Positions 9,287 to 16,873 of a stretch of 64,000 nt of DNA are shown here, piece by piece; the first letter of the stretch is position 1, and each line of letters starts with the position of its first letter. The DNA is from Paracidovorax wautersii. Lineage in GTDB: Bacteria > Pseudomonadota > Gammaproteobacteria > Burkholderiales > Burkholderiaceae_C. Location of the stretch: assembly GCF_900113035.1 (NCBI RefSeq), contig NZ_FONX01000002.1, forward strand, positions 124,001 through 188,000, in the 5' to 3' direction. Made by a program: the position numbers and the translations under genes. The notes beneath the pieces were generated by a model that was not told the origin of the DNA, searched no databases, and saw only the letters and a list, made by a program, of their open reading frames with translations.

Positions 9287-11272
9287 TCAGCCGCGCAGCA
9301 GCCGGTCCTCGGCCAGGGCCAGCGCCGTCGGGTGGCCCGAAATCACCAGCGTGTCGCCCTCGGCCAACTGGGCCTCGTCGCTGGCGGGGGTCATCTGCCC
9401 GTTGCCGTGCCGTAGGCTGACCACCTGCGCGCCCATGGCGTGCAGCGCCAGCTGCCCCAGCGCCTGGCCCAGCGAGGCGGCATCGGGGGGCAGGGTGATG
9501 GAGGTCAGCCGCTCCTGGTCGCGCTCCGAGGCCGTGTCGTCGTCGGCCCCGTGGAAATAGCCGCGCAGCAGGTGGTAGCGCGCATCGCGCTGCTCCTGCA
9601 CGCTGCGCAGCACGCGCCGCATGGGCACGCCCACCAGCGCCAGCGCATGGCTGGCCAGCATCAGCGAACCCTCGATGGCCTCGGGCACCACTTCGGTGGC
9701 GCCGGCGGCCTGCAGGCGGTCCAGGTATTGGTCGTCCTGTGTGCGCACCACCACCGGCACATGCGGCGCATGGCTGCTGGTGTGGGCCAGCACCTTCAGC
9801 GTGGCGGGCAGGTCCAGGTAGGTGACGGCCACGGCGCTGGCGCGTGCCAGGCCGGCGGCCACCAGCGCCTGCAGCCGCGTGGCGTCGCCGTACACCACCG
9901 AATCGCCGCCGGCCGCCGCCTGCCGCACGCGGTCGGGGTCCAGGTCCAGCGCCAGGTAGGGAATGCCTTCGAGCTGCAGCATGCGCGCCAGGTTCTGCCC
10001 GCAGCGGCCATAGCCGCAGATCAGCACGTGCCGGTCGGTGTTGATGGCCTTGCGCGCGATGGTCGTCATCTGCAGCGACTGCTGCAGCCAGTCGCTGGCC
10101 ACCAGCTTCATCACGATGGGGTTGCTGTAGAGGATGAGGAAAGGCGTGGCCAACATCGACAGCACCATGGCCGCGAGGATGGGGTTCATCAGCGCGGGCG
10201 CGACGAGGCCATGGTCCTGCGTGAGCGACAGCAGCACGAAGCCGAATTCGCCCGCCTGCGCCAGGTAGAGGCCGGTGCGCAGCGACACGCCCGTGGTGGC
10301 CCCCATGCCGCGCGCCAGCAGCAGGATGATGCCCATCTTCAGCAGCATGGGCACGGCCAGCAGCAGCAGCACCAGGGCCCAGCGCTCCAGCAGGATGTGC
10401 CAGTCCAGCATCATCCCCACGGTGATGAAAAAGAGACCCAGCAGCACGTCGTGGAACGGGCGGATGTCGGTGCCCACCTGGTGGCGGTATTCGGTCTCTG
10501 ACACCAGCACGCCCGCGATGAAGGCGCCCAGCGCCAGCGAGAGCCCCGCCAGGTCGGTCATCCAGGCCAGCCCCAGCGTGATGAGCAGCAGGTTCAGCAT
10601 GAACAGCTCGTCGCTCTTGCGCCGCGCCACCAGCGTGAGCCACCAGCGCATCACGCGCTGGCCGCCGGCCAGCAGCACGCCCACCAGCACGGTGGCCTTG
10701 AGCAGCGCCAGGCCCATCTCCACCATCAGACGCTCGGGCGACGAGCCCAGCGCCGGGATCAGCACCAGCAGCGGCACCACGGCCAGGTCCTGGAACAGCA
10801 GGATGCCCAGCACCCGCCGGCCGTGCTCGCCCTCCAGCTCGGCGCGCTCGGCCATCAGCTTGACGACGATGGCCGTGCTGCTCATGGCCAGCGTGCCCGA
10901 CAGCGCCAGCGCGGTCTGCCAGCCCACGTCCCACACGCCGCCCGCCCAGCGCGCCAGCAGCAGCATGCCCACCATGGCTGCGGCCATGGTGCCCGCCACC
11001 TGCAGCAGCCCCAGGCCGAACACGTAGCGGCGCATGGCGCGCAGCTTGGGCAGGCTGAATTCGAGCCCGATGGCGAACATGAGGAACACCACGCCGAATT
11101 CGCCCAGGTGCCGCACCACTTCCGAGTCCTGCGCCAGGGCCAGCGCATGCGGCCCGATCAGGATGCCTGCCGTCAGGTAGCCCAGCATGGGCGGCAGCTT
11201 CAGGCTGCGGCAGGCCACTACGCCCAGCACGGCGGCCAGCAGGTAGAGCAGGGTGAGCGCAAGCGACGACAT
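9287..11272 (-). CDS. KefB/KefC-type monovalent cation:proton antiporter (CPA2) with RCK domain
   Basis: A 661-residue inner-membrane protein. The first ~390 residues form about 12 hydrophobic segments of a Na+/H+ exchanger (CPA2) domain, with 'FGVVFLMFAIGLEFSL' and 'AQAGEFGFVLLSL' typical of Kef proteins. A cytoplasmic TrkA-N (RCK) Rossmann domain follows ('ICGYGRCGQNLARML' with an acidic 'ALDLDPDR'), then a TrkA-C domain ends the chain. Such proteins export K+ or other cations in exchange for protons, often under nucleotide or glutathione control. No KefF/KefG-type partner gene is adjacent. The exact ion is not determinable. Confidence 0.9.
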   Translation of the reverse strand: MSSLALTLLYLLAAVLGVVACRSLKLPPMLGYLTAGILIGPHALALAQDSEVVRHLGEFGVVFLMFAIGLEFSLPKLRAMRRYVFGLGLLQVAGTMAAAMVGMLLLARWAGGVWDVGWQTALALSGTLAMSSTAIVVKLMAERAELEGEHGRRVLGILLFQDLAVVPLLVLIPALGSSPERLMVEMGLALLKATVLVGVLLAGGQRVMRWWLTLVARRKSDELFMLNLLLITLGLAWMTDLAGLSLALGAFIAGVLVSETEYRHQVGTDIRPFHDVLLGLFFITVGMMLDWHILLERWALVLLLLAVPMLLKMGIILLLARGMGATTGVSLRTGLYLAQAGEFGFVLLSLTQDHGLVAPALMNPILAAMVLSMLATPFLILYSNPIVMKLVASDWLQQSLQMTTIARKAINTDRHVLICGYGRCGQNLARMLQLEGIPYLALDLDPDRVRQAAAGGDSVVYGDATRLQALVAAGLARASAVAVTYLDLPATLKVLAHTSSHAPHVPVVVRTQDDQYLDRLQAAGATEVVPEAIEGSLMLASHALALVGVPMRRVLRSVQEQRDARYHLLRGYFHGADDDTASERDQERLTSITLPPDAASLGQALGQLALHAMGAQVVSLRHGNGQMTPASDEAQLAEGDTLVISGHPTALALAEDRLLRG

Positions 11273-11407
11273 CTTCCGATGCTAGCCCAGCGCCAGCGCC
11301 GCCTGGTAACGGCCGGGCCCCGCCCGTCGGATGCCGCCGCCGCGGGACGGCGGGGCTATGACCCATCCGGGAACGCCGGCCGGGGCCGGTCGATAGAATC
11401 GCTCGCC

Positions 11408-12409
11408 ATGTCATCCGCTCCCGCTGCACTGCCACCCTTCGACGCCGCCGAGGTCCTGCGCCTGGCCCGCGAAACCTTCGCCATCGAAGCCGCCGCGCTG
11501 GGCAGCCTCGCGGCGCGGCTGGGCGAGCCCTTCGTCGAGGCCGTGCGCGGCATGCTGGGCACCCCTGGGCGCATCGTCGTCATGGGCATGGGCAAGAGCG
11601 GCCACGTGGGCCGCAAGATCGCCGCCACGCTCGCCTCCACCGGCACGCCTGCCTTCTTCGTGCACCCGGCCGAGGCCAGCCACGGCGACCTGGGCATGGT
11701 CACCCAGGGCGACCTGGTGCTGGCCATTTCCAACAGCGGCGAGAGCAACGAACTCACCGTGCTGCTGCCCGTGCTCAAGCGCCTGGGCGTGCCGCTCGTC
11801 GCCATGACCGGCGGGCTGCAGTCCACCCTGGCGCGCCATGCCGACACCGTGCTGGACTGCGGCGTCGAGCGCGAGGCCTGCCCGCTCAACCTGGCGCCCA
11901 CCACCAGCACCACCGCGCAGCTCGCCATGGGCGACGCGCTGGCCGTGGCTCTGCTCGATGCGCGCGGCTTCCGGCCCGAGGACTTCGCCCGCTCCCACCC
12001 CGGCGGCGCCCTGGGCCGCAAGCTGCTGACCCATGTGAGCGACGTCATGCGCGCGGGCGACGAAGTGCCCCGCGTGGGCCCCGGGGCCACGTTCAGCGAA
12101 CTCATGCGCGAGATGAGCGCCAAGCGCCTGGGCGCCTCGGCCATCGTCGATGCCGGCGGGCGCCTGCTGGGCATCTTCACGGACGGCGACCTGCGCCGCC
12201 GCATCGAGGCCGGCGCCGACCTGCGCGCCGCCACCGCCGGCGAAGTCATGCATGCCGGCCCGCGCACCATCGCCGCCGATGCGCTGGCCGTGGACGCCGC
12301 CGCCGTCATGGAGCGCCACGGCATCACCAGCGTGCTCGTCACCGACGCGGCCGGCGTGCTGGCCGGCGTGGTGCATATCGGCGACCTCATGCGCGCCAAG
12401 GTGATCTGA
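11408..12409 (+). CDS. kdsD: D-arabinose-5-phosphate isomerase (KpsF/GutQ family)
   Basis: A 333-residue aldose-ketose isomerase making arabinose 5-phosphate, the first committed precursor of Kdo in lipopolysaccharide. Residues ~40-190 form a SIS domain ('GMGKSGHVGRKIAATLASTGTPAFFVHP', 'EASHGDLGMV'), and two CBS domains follow (about 205-260 and 270-333). Start ATG at 11408. It overlaps the next gene by one base (TGATG), so the Kdo genes are translationally coupled. The context with kdsC and lptC makes the LPS role more likely than a capsule or glucitol role. Confidence 0.95.
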   Translation: MSSAPAALPPFDAAEVLRLARETFAIEAAALGSLAARLGEPFVEAVRGMLGTPGRIVVMGMGKSGHVGRKIAATLASTGTPAFFVHPAEASHGDLGMVTQGDLVLAISNSGESNELTVLLPVLKRLGVPLVAMTGGLQSTLARHADTVLDCGVEREACPLNLAPTTSTTAQLAMGDALAVALLDARGFRPEDFARSHPGGALGRKLLTHVSDVMRAGDEVPRVGPGATFSELMREMSAKRLGASAIVDAGGRLLGIFTDGDLRRRIEAGADLRAATAGEVMHAGPRTIAADALAVDAAAVMERHGITSVLVTDAAGVLAGVVHIGDLMRAKVI

Positions 12410-12996
12410 TGGCCGACGACCGCATGGCCCTTTCCGCCCCCGAACTGCCCCCGCTGCGCCCGGCCCTGCAGCACCCGCCCGAGCTGCTGCTCAAGGCCCA
12501 GGGCGTGCGCGTGGCCTTCTTCGACGTCGATGGCGTGCTGACCGATGGCGGCCTCTACTTCTCCGAGGCGGGCGAGACCCTCAAGCGCTTCAACACCCTG
12601 GACGGCCACGGCATCAAGCTGCTGCAGCGCGCCGGCATCGTGCCCGCCGTCATCACCGGCCGCGACGCGCCCGCGCTGCGCCTGCGCCTGAAGGCCCTGG
12701 GCGTGGTGCACGCGCGCTTCGGCACCGAAGACAAGCGCCCCGCCGCCGAAGCCATCCTGGCCGAGCTGGGCCTGGACTGGAGCCAGGCCGCCGCCATGGG
12801 CGACGACTGGCCCGATCTGCCCGTGATGCGCCGCGCCGCGCTGGCCTGCGCGCCCGCCGGCGGCCACATCGAGGCGCGCGCCGTGGCGCACCACGTCACC
12901 ACGGCAGCGGCCGGCGCCGGCGCCGCGCGCGAATTCTGCGATCTGCTGCTGGTCGCCAGCGGCCGCTACGCTGCGTTGCTGGCGGACTACGCATGA
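12409..12996 (+). CDS. kdsC: 3-deoxy-D-manno-octulosonate 8-phosphate phosphatase
   Basis: A 195-residue HAD-superfamily phosphatase that releases Kdo from Kdo 8-phosphate. The nucleophile motif is 'FFDVDGVLTDG' (DxD), followed by the KdsC pattern 'FNTLDGHGIKLLQRAG', 'ITGRDAPAL' and 'AAMGDDWPDLPVM'. It lacks a large cap, as usual for the tetrameric C0 class. It overlaps kdsD upstream and lptC downstream (ATGA), forming a tight three-gene unit. Confidence 0.95.
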   Translation: MADDRMALSAPELPPLRPALQHPPELLLKAQGVRVAFFDVDGVLTDGGLYFSEAGETLKRFNTLDGHGIKLLQRAGIVPAVITGRDAPALRLRLKALGVVHARFGTEDKRPAAEAILAELGLDWSQAAAMGDDWPDLPVMRRAALACAPAGGHIEARAVAHHVTTAAAGAGAAREFCDLLLVASGRYAALLADYA

Positions 12997-13628
12997 GCGG
13001 CGTGCTGCTGCTGCAACGCGCGCGGCTGGGCTGGGACCGGCTCTCCATCTACCTGCCCGTGGCGCTGATGTTCGTGCTGGCCCTCGGCACCTGGTGGCTG
13101 GTGCGCAACGCGCCCAAGCCGCCCCAGGCCGAGCCGCCCCGCGCCCCCGCGCACGAGGTGGACTATTTCATGCGCGACTTCTCGGTCAAGAACTTCGACG
13201 CCACCGGCCGCTTGGCCAGCGAGATGCAGGGCGACATGGCCCGCCACTACGTGGACACCGACACGCTCGAGGTGGACCGCATGCGCATGCGCGCGTCCAC
13301 GCCCGAAGGCCGCGTCACCATCGCCTCGGCCAACCGCGCGGTGTCCAACGCCGACGGCTCCGAGGTCCAGCTCTTCGGCAACGCCATCGTCATCCGCGAA
13401 TCGCTGCCCCGCAGCGGCCGGGACGCGCTGCCGCGCCTGGAGTTCCGGGGCGAATTCCTGCAGGTCTGGGTCAATTCAGAGCGCGTGAAGTCCGACCTGC
13501 CCGTCACGCTCAAGCGCGGCGACGACGTGTTCACGGCCGACAACCTGGACTACGACAACCTCGACCAGATCGTGCAGCTGCGCGGCCGGGTGCGCGGCAC
13601 CTTCCAGCCGGCCCCCGCCGGGCGCTGA
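12993..13628 (+). CDS. lptC: LPS export ABC transporter periplasmic protein LptC
   Basis: A 211-residue bitopic inner-membrane protein. It has one membrane segment near residues 18-37 and a periplasmic jellyroll domain that receives LPS from LptB2FG and passes it to LptA. Visible features are 'VDYFMRDFSVKNFDATGRL', 'MQGDMARHYVDTDTLEV' and repeated short beta strands typical of LptC. It overlaps kdsC by four bases. In many relatives lptA and lptB follow at once; here an SDR gene follows instead, and no lptA/lptB is present in the window. Confidence 0.9.
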   Translation: MSGVLLLQRARLGWDRLSIYLPVALMFVLALGTWWLVRNAPKPPQAEPPRAPAHEVDYFMRDFSVKNFDATGRLASEMQGDMARHYVDTDTLEVDRMRMRASTPEGRVTIASANRAVSNADGSEVQLFGNAIVIRESLPRSGRDALPRLEFRGEFLQVWVNSERVKSDLPVTLKRGDDVFTADNLDYDNLDQIVQLRGRVRGTFQPAPAGR

Positions 13629-13660
13629 CGGCGCCGGCACCCTTTCTCGGAAACGATCGC

Positions 13661-14461
13661 ATGGCGCCCTCCAGCCCCCTGGTCTTCATCACCGGCGCCT
13701 CCAGCGGCATCGGCCAGGCGCTGGCCTGGCGCTTCCACCAGGCCGGCTGGCGGCTGGCCCTGGTCGCACGCCGCACGTCAGAGATCGAATCCTGGGCCAG
13801 CGCTCATAGAGTCAGCGCTGATAGCTATCAAATCTATAGTGCGGACGTGTCCGTGCCCGACAGCATCGCCGCCGCCGGCGCCGCCTGCCTGCAGGCCCAG
13901 GGCCTGCCGGACGTGGTCATCGCCAATGCGGGCATCAGCGTCGGCATGGACACGGCGCTGCGCGAGGATCTGGACGTGATGGCGCGCACCTTCGCCACCA
14001 ACAACCTCGGCATGGCCGCCACCTTCCAGCCCTTCATCGCCGGCATGGTGGAGCGCGGCAGCGGCGCGCTGGTGGGCATCGGCAGCGTGGCCGGCATCCG
14101 CGGCCTGCCCGGGCACGGCGCCTACTGCTCCAGCAAGGCCGCGGTCATCAGCTATTGCGAAAGCCTGCGCGGCGAACTGCGCCCATCGGGCGTGAAGGTC
14201 GTCACGCTCTGCCCGGGCTACATCGACACGCCGCTCACCCGGCAGAACCGCTACGCCATGCCGTTCCTGATGCAGCCCGAAGACTTCGCCGCCCGCGCGT
14301 TCGATGCGATCCGGGCCGGGGCCAGCTACCGCGTCATTCCCTGGCAGATGGGCGTCGTCGCCAAGCTCCTGCGCCTGCTGCCCAACGGCCTTTTCGACCG
14401 CGTGCTGGCCGGGCGCCCGCGCAAGCACCGGCAGGGCGAAGGGCGCGGTTCTGGCTCGTAG
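13661..14461 (+). CDS. Short-chain dehydrogenase/reductase (classical SDR)
   Basis: A 266-residue NAD(P)-dependent oxidoreductase. It shows the nucleotide-binding 'TGASSGIG', the structural 'NAG', the catalytic Ser in 'GIGSVAG' and the 'YCSSK' Tyr-Lys pair, then 'PGYIDTPLT'. The C-terminal end is basic. The substrate is unknown; length and sequence suit the ketone/sphinganine-type reductase branch, but this is a guess. Codons for about residues 45-60 ('WASAHRVSADSYQIYSAD') come from a copy of a dispersed repeat, lower in GC than the flanking sequence, placed in frame in the loop before the NAD-specificity strand. It starts 32 bases after lptC and may be co-transcribed with it. Confidence 0.88.
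   Translation: MAPSSPLVFITGASSGIGQALAWRFHQAGWRLALVARRTSEIESWASAHRVSADSYQIYSADVSVPDSIAAAGAACLQAQGLPDVVIANAGISVGMDTALREDLDVMARTFATNNLGMAATFQPFIAGMVERGSGALVGIGSVAGIRGLPGHGAYCSSKAAVISYCESLRGELRPSGVKVVTLCPGYIDTPLTRQNRYAMPFLMQPEDFAARAFDAIRAGASYRVIPWQMGVVAKLLRLLPNGLFDRVLAGRPRKHRQGEGRGSGS
13792..13840 (+). repeat. Dispersed 49-bp repeat, copy A (inside the SDR gene)
   Basis: It matches the core GCCAGCGCT-N9-AGCGCTGATAGCTATCAA exactly in sequence and spacing with the copy at 28982-29030, and ends in ATAG. It lies in frame inside a coding sequence and adds no stop codon. Confidence 0.8.
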
Positions 14462-14485
14462 CGCGTGCGCTGCCGGCTGAAAAGC

Positions 14486-14511
14486 AAAAAGGCTCCCGAG
14501 GGAGCCTTTTT
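14486..14511. terminator. Bidirectional intrinsic terminator
   Basis: AAAAAGGCTCCC pairs with GGGAGCCTTTTT around a 2-base loop. It lies between the stop codons of the SDR gene and the convergent RNA-binding protein gene and gives a T-run on both strands. Confidence 0.9.
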
Positions 14512-14556
14512 CGTGGGCCAGGTGCACTGGCTGCGCCTGTTGCGGGGTGCGGTCGA

Positions 14557-15072
14557 TCAGTAACCGCCGCCGTTGCCACCACCGTAGCCGCCGCCACCAC
14601 CGCCGCTGCGGCCACCGCCGTTGCGCGAGCCGGAGCCGTAGGGGCTGCGGAAACCGCCATCGCCCCGGCCGCCGCCGCCGAAACCACCACCGCCGCCGCC
14701 TTCACGGCCACCACCGTAGCCGCCACCGCCGCCGCCGTAACCACCGCCACCGCTGCGGCCACCGCCGCCGAAACCGCCACCACCACCACCGCCGCCGAAG
14801 CCACCGCTGCGCGGGGGGCGTGCTTCCATGGGGCGGGCTTCGTTCACCACGATGCTGCGGCCGCCCAGGGGCTGGCCGTTCATGCCGTGGATGGCGGACT
14901 GCGCTTCGTCTTCACTGCCCATCTCGACGAAGCCAAAGCCCTTGGAGCGGCCGGTGTCGCGCTCCATCATGACCTTGGCGCTGGTGACCGAGCCGAACTG
15001 GCTGAAGGCCTGTTCAAGGTCGCCATCACGCACGGAGTACGGCAGATTGCCGACGTACAGTTTGTTGCCCAT
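14557..15072 (-). CDS. RRM RNA-binding protein, glycine-rich (paralogue 1)
   Basis: A 171-residue protein. One RNA-recognition motif (residues 1-80) has RNP2 'KLYVGNLPY' and RNP1 'KGFGFVEM'; a Gly/Arg-rich tail of about 90 residues follows with repeated GGGG-Y/F-GGG units. Bacterial proteins of this type are small RNA chaperones, often cold-induced. The ATG at 15072 has GAGGAG upstream; the frame extends to 15093 but the leader is better explained as untranslated. The SD lies in a predicted hairpin (15076-15115). A second RRM gene of the same design lies immediately upstream on the same strand. Confidence 0.93.
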   Translation of the reverse strand: MGNKLYVGNLPYSVRDGDLEQAFSQFGSVTSAKVMMERDTGRSKGFGFVEMGSEDEAQSAIHGMNGQPLGGRSIVVNEARPMEARPPRSGGFGGGGGGGGFGGGGRSGGGGYGGGGGGYGGGREGGGGGGFGGGGRGDGGFRSPYGSGSRNGGGRSGGGGGGYGGGNGGGY

Positions 15073-15075
15073 TGA

Positions 15076-15115
15076 GGGACTCCTCAAAAACACATTGATA
15101 AAGCGATGGAGTCCC
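15076..15115 (-). promoter_or_regulatory. SD-masking leader hairpin of RRM paralogue 1
   Basis: On the transcript, GGGACTCC (complement of 15108-15115) can pair over 8 bp with GGAGTCCC (complement of 15076-15083), which contains the GGAG of the ribosome binding site. The 24-base loop is A/T-rich. The second paralogue has an equivalent hairpin with different paired bases. Confidence 0.55.
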
Positions 15116-15287
15116 GGAAACGCAGCCAGTTAATCACGAGAGACGCCCTATGCGCGAAATGAAAGGATCACCGCAGACCTCGGCGCGGCAGCACCGCGCG
15201 AAACATTATGCGCCACAAGAACGCGGAAAAAGCAAGGCCTTTTTCCCTCTGGCGTGAAATGCTGGGACGTGATGTGAAAAGCCCATG

Positions 15288-15314
15288 AAAAAAGGCCCTC
15301 GAAGGGCCTTTTTT
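15288..15314. terminator. Intrinsic terminator of RRM paralogue 2
   Basis: AAAAAAGGCCCT (15288-15299) pairs perfectly with AGGGCCTTTTTT (15303-15314) around a 3-base loop, giving a strong 12-bp stem with T-runs on either strand. It lies just after the minus-strand RRM gene ending at 15366. Confidence 0.92.
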
Positions 15315-15365
15315 CAGAGTGTGCGGAGCGCTGCGAGAGCGCGTTCCGGCACGGCAAGCGTGTGC

Positions 15366-15773
15366 TTAGTAGCTGTTGCGGCCACCGCCGTAACCGCCGC
15401 CATTGCCGCCGCCGTAGCCGCCACCACCGTTGCCGCCGCCGAAGCCGCCGCCGCTGCGGCCACCGCCGTAGCCGCCGCCACCACCGTTGCCGCCGCCGAA
15501 GCCACCGCTACGGGGGGGACGGGGTTCCATCGGACGGGCTTCGTTGACCACGAGGTCACGGCCGCCGAAGTTTTGGCCGTGCACGGCCTGGATGGCAGCC
15601 TGGGCTTCTGCGTCGCTGCCCATTTCGACGAAGCCGAAGCCCTTCGAACGGCCGGTGTCGCGTTCCATCATGACCTTGGCGCTGTTCACCGAGCCGAATT
15701 GGCTGAAGGTTTGCTCGAGGTCGCTATCGCGGAAGGAATAGGGCAGGTTGCCCACGTAAAGTTTGTTGCCCAT
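15366..15773 (-). CDS. RRM RNA-binding protein, glycine-rich (paralogue 2)
   Basis: A 135-residue paralogue of the gene at 14557-15072. It has the same RRM (RNP2 'KLYVGNLPY', RNP1 'KGFGFVEM') and a shorter Gly-rich tail with regular GGNGGG/GYGGG units. The RRMs differ at only a few positions ('SFRDSDLEQTFSQFGSVNSAK' against 'SVRDGDLEQAFSQFGSVTSAK'), so the pair arose by a fairly recent tandem duplication that included the leader. ATG at 15773 with AGGAG upstream. Each copy has its own terminator, so the two are probably separate transcripts. Role: RNA binding, probably stress or cold response by analogy. Confidence 0.92.
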   Translation of the reverse strand: MGNKLYVGNLPYSFRDSDLEQTFSQFGSVNSAKVMMERDTGRSKGFGFVEMGSDAEAQAAIQAVHGQNFGGRDLVVNEARPMEPRPPRSGGFGGGNGGGGGYGGGRSGGGFGGGNGGGGYGGGNGGGYGGGRNSY

Positions 15774-15774
15774 G

Positions 15775-15814
15775 AAGGACTCCTACAAAAAACCATGAAA
15801 ACGCGATGAGCCTT
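15775..15814 (-). promoter_or_regulatory. SD-masking leader hairpin of RRM paralogue 2
   Basis: On the transcript AAGGCTC (complement of 15808-15814) can pair with GAGTCCTT (complement of 15775-15782), with one bulged base, covering the AGGAG of the ribosome binding site. Position and loop length match the paralogue 1 hairpin while the paired bases differ. Confidence 0.5.
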
Positions 15815-16005
15815 ACGCAATCAACAAACCTGTGACGACTTCAAAGACGCGAAACCGACCAAACACCGCAGCTTGCATTCCTGCAAGGCAGAAAGGCAGG
15901 AACCATTATTAACCATAGTTTCGCCGGCGGTGGCAAACATTCAGCGCTCCCGCAACACTTTGCGTGCGTGTTTACCCGAATGAACGCCTTGTCTTGGCTA
16001 CAATC

Positions 16006-16195
16006 GCGCCAGTCTTTGGGGAGTAGCCCGCCTTCGGCGCCTTGCGGCGCCCAGGGAGCATGCATCAACAAACTTGGACCTTCGCGGTCTATGGTGCCTG
16101 CGGCGGTTGAGCGCGGCCCTTTGCCAGCCTAGGCTTTGTCCAGGCTGTGCGGGGCGCTCACGGCACGACATGCTGGGCGAGACCATTGACTGCGC
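16006..16195 (+). ncRNA. yybP-ykoY manganese riboswitch
   Basis: The conserved GGGGAGTAG (16018-16026) and GCGAGACC (16177-16184) of this family are both present, with the internal 'CATCAACAAACTTGG' region corresponding to the family's CAACATACT loop. The closing P1 stem forms between GCGC/AGTC (16006-16014) and GACTGCGC (16188-16195). It lies before a TMEM165/GDT1 family gene with the EMGDKTQ motif, a known target class of this riboswitch. In this family Mn2+ binding generally switches the downstream exporter on. Confidence 0.92.
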
Positions 16196-16252
16196 ACCGT
16201 TCCACAGGCCGGAGACGGGGCGCAGTCAATGTCGTCTGTCGTATCTCCGGCC
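16185..16252 (+). promoter_or_regulatory. Expression platform of the manganese riboswitch
   Basis: ATTGACTGCGC (16185-16195), the 3' strand of aptamer stem P1, is also perfectly complementary over 11 bases to GCGCAGTCAAT (16220-16230). A second stem, GGCCGGAGA (16207-16215) with TCTCCGGCC (16244-16252), cannot coexist with the first without a pseudoknot and lies just before the start region of the gene at 16271. The three pairings are mutually exclusive, as expected for a switch. Confidence 0.75.
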
Positions 16253-16270
16253 GGATAACGACCCCGCCCC

Positions 16271-16837
16271 ATGGAAGCCTTCTTCGTCTCTACCGCCATC
16301 GTCGCCCTCGCCGAGATGGGCGACAAGACCCAACTCCTCTCGCTGGTTCTCGCAGCGCGTTTCCGCAGGCCCTGGCCGATCGTGCTGGGCATCTTCGTAT
16401 CCACCCTCGCCAACCATGCGCTGGCCGGCGCCGTGGGCGCGTGGGTGACCACCGTGGTGGGGCCGAACGTGCTGCGCTGGGGGCTGGGCCTGTCGTTCAT
16501 CGCCATGGCGGTGTGGATGCTGATCCCCGACAAGCTCGACGAGGACGACGCCGCCGCCACGCCGCGCTGGGGCGTGTTCGGCACCACGGTCGTGGCGTTC
16601 TTCCTGGCCGAGATGGGTGACAAGACCCAGGTGGCGACGGTGATGCTGGCCGCGCAGTACAGCGCCTATTTCGCCGTGGTGGCCGGCACCACGCTGGGCA
16701 TGATGCTGGCCAACGCGCCGGTGGTCTGGCTGGGCGAGCGCATCACGCGCCGCGTGCCCATCCGCGCCGTGCATGTGGTCTCCGCGGTGATCTTCCTGGT
16801 GCTCGGCGTGCTGGCGCTGCTGCACCCCATGGGCTGA
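16271..16837 (+). CDS. TMEM165/GDT1 (UPF0016) family transporter, probable Mn2+ exporter
   Basis: A 188-residue inner-membrane protein with six hydrophobic segments in two homologous halves. Each half carries the signature E-x-G-D-K-T-Q: 'ALAEMGDKTQLLSL' near residue 18 and 'FLAEMGDKTQVATV' near residue 117. Bacterial members (MneA, MntX) export manganese or calcium. The manganese riboswitch just upstream supports Mn2+ as substrate. ATG at 16271; no strong SD is visible, which may reflect riboswitch control of initiation. Confidence 0.92.
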   Translation: MEAFFVSTAIVALAEMGDKTQLLSLVLAARFRRPWPIVLGIFVSTLANHALAGAVGAWVTTVVGPNVLRWGLGLSFIAMAVWMLIPDKLDEDDAAATPRWGVFGTTVVAFFLAEMGDKTQVATVMLAAQYSAYFAVVAGTTLGMMLANAPVVWLGERITRRVPIRAVHVVSAVIFLVLGVLALLHPMG

Positions 16838-16862
16838 CGCCTGGGCGCTGCGAGGGCTTTGG

Positions 16863-16868
16863 TATAGT
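16863..16868 (+). promoter_or_regulatory. Possible -10 element of the metX leader
   Basis: TATAGT, 5 of 6 matches to the sigma-70 -10 box, lies so that transcription would begin close to the first base of the SAM-II aptamer. No good -35 was found. Confidence 0.4.
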
Positions 16869-16873
16869 CTTCG

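Noticed and set aside
6078-11435. A 1,785-codon minus-strand open frame
   Set aside because: It runs through three real genes in other frames. Its composition is that of antisense of high-GC coding sequence, with no domain.
14547-15093. Plus-strand open frames opposite the glycine-rich RRM genes
   Set aside because: They are antisense of Gly-rich codons (runs of His/Arg or Ala/Thr) and have no RBS or domain.
15841-16186. Short open frames between the RRM gene and the Mn exporter gene
   Set aside because: The region is explained by the yybP-ykoY riboswitch and the RRM gene promoter; the frames have no coding character.
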